From: Paracoccus haematequi
GTDB lineage: Bacteria; Pseudomonadota; Alphaproteobacteria; Rhodobacterales; Rhodobacteraceae
Assembly: GCF_900631945.1 (NCBI RefSeq)
Contig: NZ_UZWE01000050.1
Coordinates: 1-64,000, forward strand
Length of the DNA: 64,000 bases
Direction of reading: 5' to 3'
Part shown: positions 58,869-64,000 of the stretch, piece after piece
Numbering within the stretch: position 1 is the first letter of the stretch
Layout of the letters: each line of letters starts with the position of its first letter
The notes under the pieces: generated by a model
Told to the model about the DNA's origin: nothing
Databases searched by the model: none
The model's input: the letters and a program-made list of their open reading frames with translations, nothing else
Made by a program: the position numbers and the translations under genes

Positions 58869-58882
58869 ACCGCCTCGCAGCC

Positions 58883-59869
58883 CTACAGGGATCGCATCAC
58901 ATCCGCAGCGATCTCGAAGCTATGCAGCCGCGCCTGATGGTCATGGATCTGCCCGGTCAGGATCACCTCATCCGGTCGATGCTGGGCGATCAGCGCCTGA
59001 AGCTGGTCCTTCACCTGCCCCCTGTCGCCCACAGCGCTGATCCGCAGCGCCTCGTCCACCATGCGCCGCATCTGCGGGCCGATCTCGGCATCCAGATCGG
59101 CCACCGGACGCGGCAGCTTGCCAGGCATTCCCGTGCGCAGCCGCGCAAAGGCCAGTTGCATCGAGGTGCGCAGATAGCGGGCCTGCTCGGCGTCGTCCGC
59201 CGCAAAGACGTTGATCGCGATCATCACCTGCGGCCTGTCGTTCCAGGGGCCAGGGCGAAAGCGTTCGCGATAGACGGCAACGGCACGTTCCATGTCGCCC
59301 GGCGCGAAATGGCTGGCAAAGGCATAGGGCAGGCCCAGATGCGCGGCAAGCTGGGCGCCGAACAGGCTGCTGCCCAGGATCCAGACGGGGACATTGGTCC
59401 CCTCGCCCGGCAGCGCACGGACGGCGGCACCGGGCCGTTCCGGACCAAGGTAATCCAGCAATTCGACCACATCCTGCGGAAAGCTGTCGGCCATCGGATC
59501 GCGGCGCAGCGCCCGGATCACGGCGCCATCGCCGCCGGGCGCGCGCCCCAGCCCCAGGTCGATGCGACCGGGAAAGGCGGTCGCCAGCGTGCCGAAAGCC
59601 TCGGCCACGGTCAGCGGGGCGTGGTTGGGCAGCATGATCCCGCCGGCGCCCACGTGCATGGTGCGCGTCGCCTGCGCCACCAGCCCGATCAGGACGGCGG
59701 TCGCAGCACTGGCGATGCCCGGCATGTTGTGATGTTCGGCCAGCCAGAACCGGCGATAGCCCCAATCTTCGGCATGACGCGCGAGGTCCAGGGTGTTGCG
59801 GATCGCATCGGCAGTCTCGGCCCCTTCGGGCACCGGCGACAGATCCAAAAGAGAAAACGGAATGCTCAT
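58883..59869 (-). CDS. LLM-class flavin-dependent oxidoreductase
   Basis: 328 aa. [22 protein letters not shown] and [22 protein letters not shown] are hallmark sequences of luciferase-like monooxygenases (YhbW-like subgroup). FMN/F420 specificity not certain. Confidence 0.92.
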   Translation of the reverse strand: MSIPFSLLDLSPVPEGAETADAIRNTLDLARHAEDWGYRRFWLAEHHNMPGIASAATAVLIGLVAQATRTMHVGAGGIMLPNHAPLTVAEAFGTLATAFPGRIDLGLGRAPGGDGAVIRALRRDPMADSFPQDVVELLDYLGPERPGAAVRALPGEGTNVPVWILGSSLFGAQLAAHLGLPYAFASHFAPGDMERAVAVYRERFRPGPWNDRPQVMIAINVFAADDAEQARYLRTSMQLAFARLRTGMPGKLPRPVADLDAEIGPQMRRMVDEALRISAVGDRGQVKDQLQALIAQHRPDEVILTGQIHDHQARLHSFEIAADVMRSL

Positions 59870-60006
59870 GAGCCCGAGCTATGATCTCGGCCCCGGAATG
59901 CAAGCGGCCGGATGCAGATTCGGCAACCGGCCCTCTTCTGTGGCAAGTATCCTCGGGGGTGAATGGCGCGCCCGCGCGCCAGAGGGGACGCGAGCGCCCG
60001 CTGCCC

Positions 60007-60591
60007 TTACATCTTGCGCAGATAGGTCCATGTCGGAACACGTGCATCGCGGGCCACCGACCAGCTTTCCGCGTCGCCCAGATAGACGAAGCCGCAATTC
60101 GTCAGCACGCGGGCCGAGCCGGGGTTGTCCTGGAACACCTCGGCGAACAGGGTGCGGGCCTTGTGCGGGTTGGCCTTGACCAGCGCCTCGACCGCTTCGG
60201 TCGCGAAGCCGGTGTTCCAGAACCCCGCGCCGATCCAGAAGCCCAGTTCGGACTGGTCGCCCTCCATCCGGGTCAGCGAGACGACGCCCAGCAGTTCCGC
60301 CAGCTTGTTGGCCGATCCGTCGATGGCCCACACATCCTCGGTCCGGTCGGCGGACAGGGCGCGCGCCACGAATCCCTCGGACGCGCCGGGGGGCAGGGGA
60401 TGGGGGATGGCCCGCGTTCCCTCGGCCACCCGCTTGTCCGCGGTGTAATGCGCGATCATTCCCGCGTCGGACGGACGCAGGGGACGCAGGATGAAGCGTT
60501 CGGTTGCGATGACGGGCTGGTTCAGCGCGGCGTCCGAGACCTTGAAGTCGTCCAAACGCGTCCCCTCCCGCATCGGTGCTGACATGACCAT
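60007..60591 (-). CDS. GNAT-family acetyltransferase (RimJ/RimL type)
   Basis: 194 aa. RFILRPLRPSDAGMIAHY, ELGFWIGAGFWNTGFATEAVEALV, NPGSARVLTNCGFVYLG show the RimJ-like acetyl-CoA fold. Start 60591 (GGAGG 4 nt) or 60585. Confidence 0.88.
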   Translation of the reverse strand: MVMSAPMREGTRLDDFKVSDAALNQPVIATERFILRPLRPSDAGMIAHYTADKRVAEGTRAIPHPLPPGASEGFVARALSADRTEDVWAIDGSANKLAELLGVVSLTRMEGDQSELGFWIGAGFWNTGFATEAVEALVKANPHKARTLFAEVFQDNPGSARVLTNCGFVYLGDAESWSVARDARVPTWTYLRKM

Positions 60592-60602
60592 TTTTCCTCC
60601 CC

Positions 60603-60638
60603 GGAAAAACAACTGGGGACCGGCTTTCGCCGATCCCC
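60603..60638 (-). terminator. terminator after rpmA
   Basis: On the minus strand GGGGATCGGC-GAAA-GCCGGTCCCC followed by AGTTGTTTTT. Confidence 0.85.
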
Positions 60639-60665
60639 CTGTAACAGTGAATTGTTAAGCTCGGG

Positions 60666-60938
60666 TTACTCGGCGGCTTCGATGGTTGCGGGAACGACCG
60701 AAATGAAGGTGCGGCCCTTCAGGCCCTTCTTGAAGGTCACCTGGCCATCGGTCAGCGCGAACAGGGTATGGTCCTTGCCCATGCCGACGTTGTCACCCGC
60801 CCACCATTTGGTGCCGCGCTGGCGCACGATGATGTTGCCGGCAGTGGCTTCCTGCCCGCCGAACAGCTTGACGCCCAGACGGCGACCGGCCGAATCGCGA
60901 CCGTTGCGGGACGAACCGCCTGCTTTCTTATGTGCCAT
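60666..60938 (-). CDS. rpmA: 50S ribosomal protein L27
   Basis: 90 aa. [24 protein letters not shown] and [13 protein letters not shown] are L27 signatures. Follows rplU by 12 nt. Confidence 0.97.
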   Translation of the reverse strand: MAHKKAGGSSRNGRDSAGRRLGVKLFGGQEATAGNIIVRQRGTKWWAGDNVGMGKDHTLFALTDGQVTFKKGLKGRTFISVVPATIEAAE

Positions 60939-60950
60939 GGGTCAGTCTCC

Positions 60951-61313
60951 TTACGCGTTTTCTTTGGTGCGCGCGCCGACGGCGGCCTTCACACCGGTCT
61001 TGTCTGCGCCGTTGTCCAGAACGTCGGTCACGCGCAGCAGGGTCAGCTGCTGGCGATGCCCGCGCGTGCGCTGAGAGCTGTGCTTGCGGCGGCGCTTGAC
61101 ATAGGTGATGACCTTGTCGGCCTTGATCTGGTCGATCACCTCGGCCTGCACGCAGGCGCCGTGGACCAGCGGCGCGCCCAGGGTGGACCCGACCATCAGG
61201 ATTTCATTGAACTGGACCTTGTCGCCAGCCGCGGCATTCAGCTTTTCAACGCGCAGGACGTCGCCCGCCTGCACCTTGTATTGCTTGCCGCCCGTCTTCA
61301 GAACCGCGAACAT
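60951..61313 (-). CDS. rplU: 50S ribosomal protein L21
   Basis: 120 aa, longer than the typical 103 aa by a C-terminal tail. MFAVLKTGGKQYKVQAGDVLRVEKL and KRRRKHSSQRTRGHRQQLT are L21 signatures. First gene of the L21-L27 operon. Confidence 0.97.
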   Translation of the reverse strand: MFAVLKTGGKQYKVQAGDVLRVEKLNAAAGDKVQFNEILMVGSTLGAPLVHGACVQAEVIDQIKADKVITYVKRRRKHSSQRTRGHRQQLTLLRVTDVLDNGADKTGVKAAVGARTKENA

Positions 61314-61463
61314 CGCTTCGTTTCCTTCGTTGCCGCGTCCTTCGGCCCCGGATCGAACCGGCGTTGGGGGATCGGACCCGCCTTCGGACAGCGCATCCCG
61401 CGCATGGGGATGTCATTGAAAATAACACACCGGCCAAAGGCATTCGCCCGGCCGGTCCGCCTG

Positions 61464-61492
61464 CATATGGCGCATTCGCCCCTCCAAGTCAA
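61464..61492 (-). promoter_or_regulatory. rplU-rpmA promoter
   Basis: Minus strand TTGACT, 17-bp spacer, CATATG; a good sigma-70-type match, giving a leader of about 145 nt. Confidence 0.7.
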
Positions 61493-61581
61493 GCCGCCTT
61501 GCCCGAAGCAGAATTTTTGTTGCGCCGTGGAACCTTGGCATCGACCGAGGCTTGGTCAGCAGCCCACCAAGGACACCCACC

Positions 61582-62549
61582 ATGCAGAGCTTCACCTGTC
61601 CCGCCTGTCACGCCCGCGTCTATTTCGAGAACACCTTCTGCGCCTGCGGCGAGCCGCTTTTCTATGAACCCGAGGCCCGCGCGATGCTGAACCAGGCCGA
61701 CCCCTGCGCCAACCGCGACGCCATCCAGTGCAACTGGGCCGCCATTCCCGGCGAATCCCTGTGCCGGTCCTGCGCCATGTCCGATGTCGTCCCGGCGCTG
61801 CATATCGGCGACAACCAGCAGCTTCTGGAACGGGCCGAGCGGGCGAAACGCTGGGTGCTGGCCAACCTGTCGAACTGGCAGTGGTTCACCGACGCCGATG
61901 GGGGAATGCGGCCACGCTTCCAGATGCTGTCGGAAAACACCGGCGGGCGGGCCGTGCAGATCATGATGGGCCACGACAACGGCGAGATCGTCATCAACGT
62001 GACAGAAGCCGACGAACTGATCCGCATCCAGCGCCAGCACAAGCTGGGCGAACAGTACCGTTCGATGGTAGGCCATTTCCGGCACGAACTGGCGCATTTC
62101 CTGTTCGACCGCCTGGCCGTGGCGCCGGGCTTTCTGGACGGGTTCCGCCCGCTGTTCGGGGACGAGACCGCAGATTACAATGCCGCCCTCCAGGAGCACT
62201 ATGCCAACCCCAAATCTCCCGGAGAGGATTTCATCACCACCTATGCGACTTCTCACCCGCACGAGGACTGGGCAGAAACGGTGGCGCATCTGCTGCACAT
62301 GGTGGATTTCACAGACAGCTTCGTCAGCGCGGGCCTGTCGATGAAGGCGGTGCCCGAAGGCTATCAGCCCTATGCCGACCAGAACGCCGACAACCTGCTG
62401 AACATCGCGGCCGAGGTCGCCATCGCCATCAACGACATCAACCGCGCCCTGGACAATTCAGACCTGTATCCCTTCATCCTGACGCCGGCCATCCGCGCGA
62501 AGATGACCTTCGCGCATGGATGGATCAGCGACCATGCCGCGCGCGGGGC

Positions 62550-62553
<4 letters not shown>
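61582..62553 (+). CDS. putative zinc-binding metallopeptidase
   Basis: 323 aa. N-terminal zinc ribbon (CPACHARVYFENTFCACGE), second Cys set (CANRDAIQCN, CRSCAMSD), then HFRHELAHFLFDRL (HExxH). Member of the alphaproteobacterial putative zinc-binding metallopeptidase family. Overlaps the end of the convergent ABC-F gene by 4 bp. Confidence 0.9.

Positions 62554-64000
<1,447 letters not shown>

Overview
The window looks like a chromosome segment of a GC-rich alphaproteobacterium of the Rhodobacterales, most likely Paracoccus or a close relative. This is inferred from the style of the housekeeping proteins (trigger factor, DUF1489, RsmI, GlnD, MurJ, TrpS, L21/L27, Uup); no 16S gene is present to prove it. 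Two mobile elements interrupt the housekeeping DNA.

Region 1 (1 to about 4030) is the right end of a small integrative element transcribed leftwards: a P4-type tyrosine integrase, an AlpA-type regulator, three small genes and a RecA-like (RepA/AAA_25-type) ATPase, joined by 4-bp start/stop overlaps. The integrase-alpA gap holds three inverted repeats and a perfect DnaA box, and GGGGTTGAA repeats follow the ATPase gene. No virion genes are visible, so it resembles a phage satellite or P4-like island, but its left end is outside the window.

Region 2 (4097-6976) is host DNA: two small genes, tig, a DUF1489 gene and tRNA-Gly(CCC).

Region 3 (6929-45456) is a complete-looking siphovirus prophage of about 38.5 kb, flanked by 49-bp direct repeats of the tRNA-Gly 3' end. 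Most late genes lie on the minus strand from 33.9 kb down to 8.5 kb: a gp10-like protein, small and large terminase, a Toprim-like protein, a gpW-like joiner, a RuvC-like nuclease, portal, a prohead protease fused to the major capsid protein, decoration proteins, head-tail and tail proteins, a tape measure with internal repeats, tail-tip proteins, then a lysis cassette. A plus-strand module with a RecA-like ATPase (10.4-12.7 kb) sits inside this cluster. The plus-strand right arm (34.2-45.4 kb) holds a membrane-protein pair, an HTH-metallophosphoesterase, regulators, many small genes, excisionase and integrase. A Lon-like AAA+ ATPase sits alone next to attL.

The most unusual signal is regulatory. 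Seven good copies and one weak copy of a promoter-like element (TAGCAACA, 3 nt, GTTTTCGG, 10 nt, then a -10-like hexamer, always 21 bp after TAGCAACA in the good copies) precede prophage genes on both strands. In four cases the start codon lies 5-6 nt after the hexamer, which predicts leaderless mRNAs. A second element, a 27-bp palindrome GCATAC-N15-GTATGC, is shared by the two presumed early control regions at 10.35 and 38.55 kb.

Region 4 (45457-64000) starts with sequence that looks like a diverged copy of the prophage left end and a decayed IS5-family remnant, which suggests earlier integrations at this tRNA. Host genes follow: prs, a 2-hydroxychromene-2-carboxylate isomerase-like gene, an alpha/beta hydrolase, yraN, rsmI, an LpoA-like lipoprotein, glnD, murJ, an SDR dehydrogenase, a rhomboid-like protein lacking the catalytic serine, trpS, an LLM-family oxidoreductase, a GNAT acetyltransferase, rpmA, rplU, a zinc metallopeptidase and the 3' part of an uup-type ABC-F gene.
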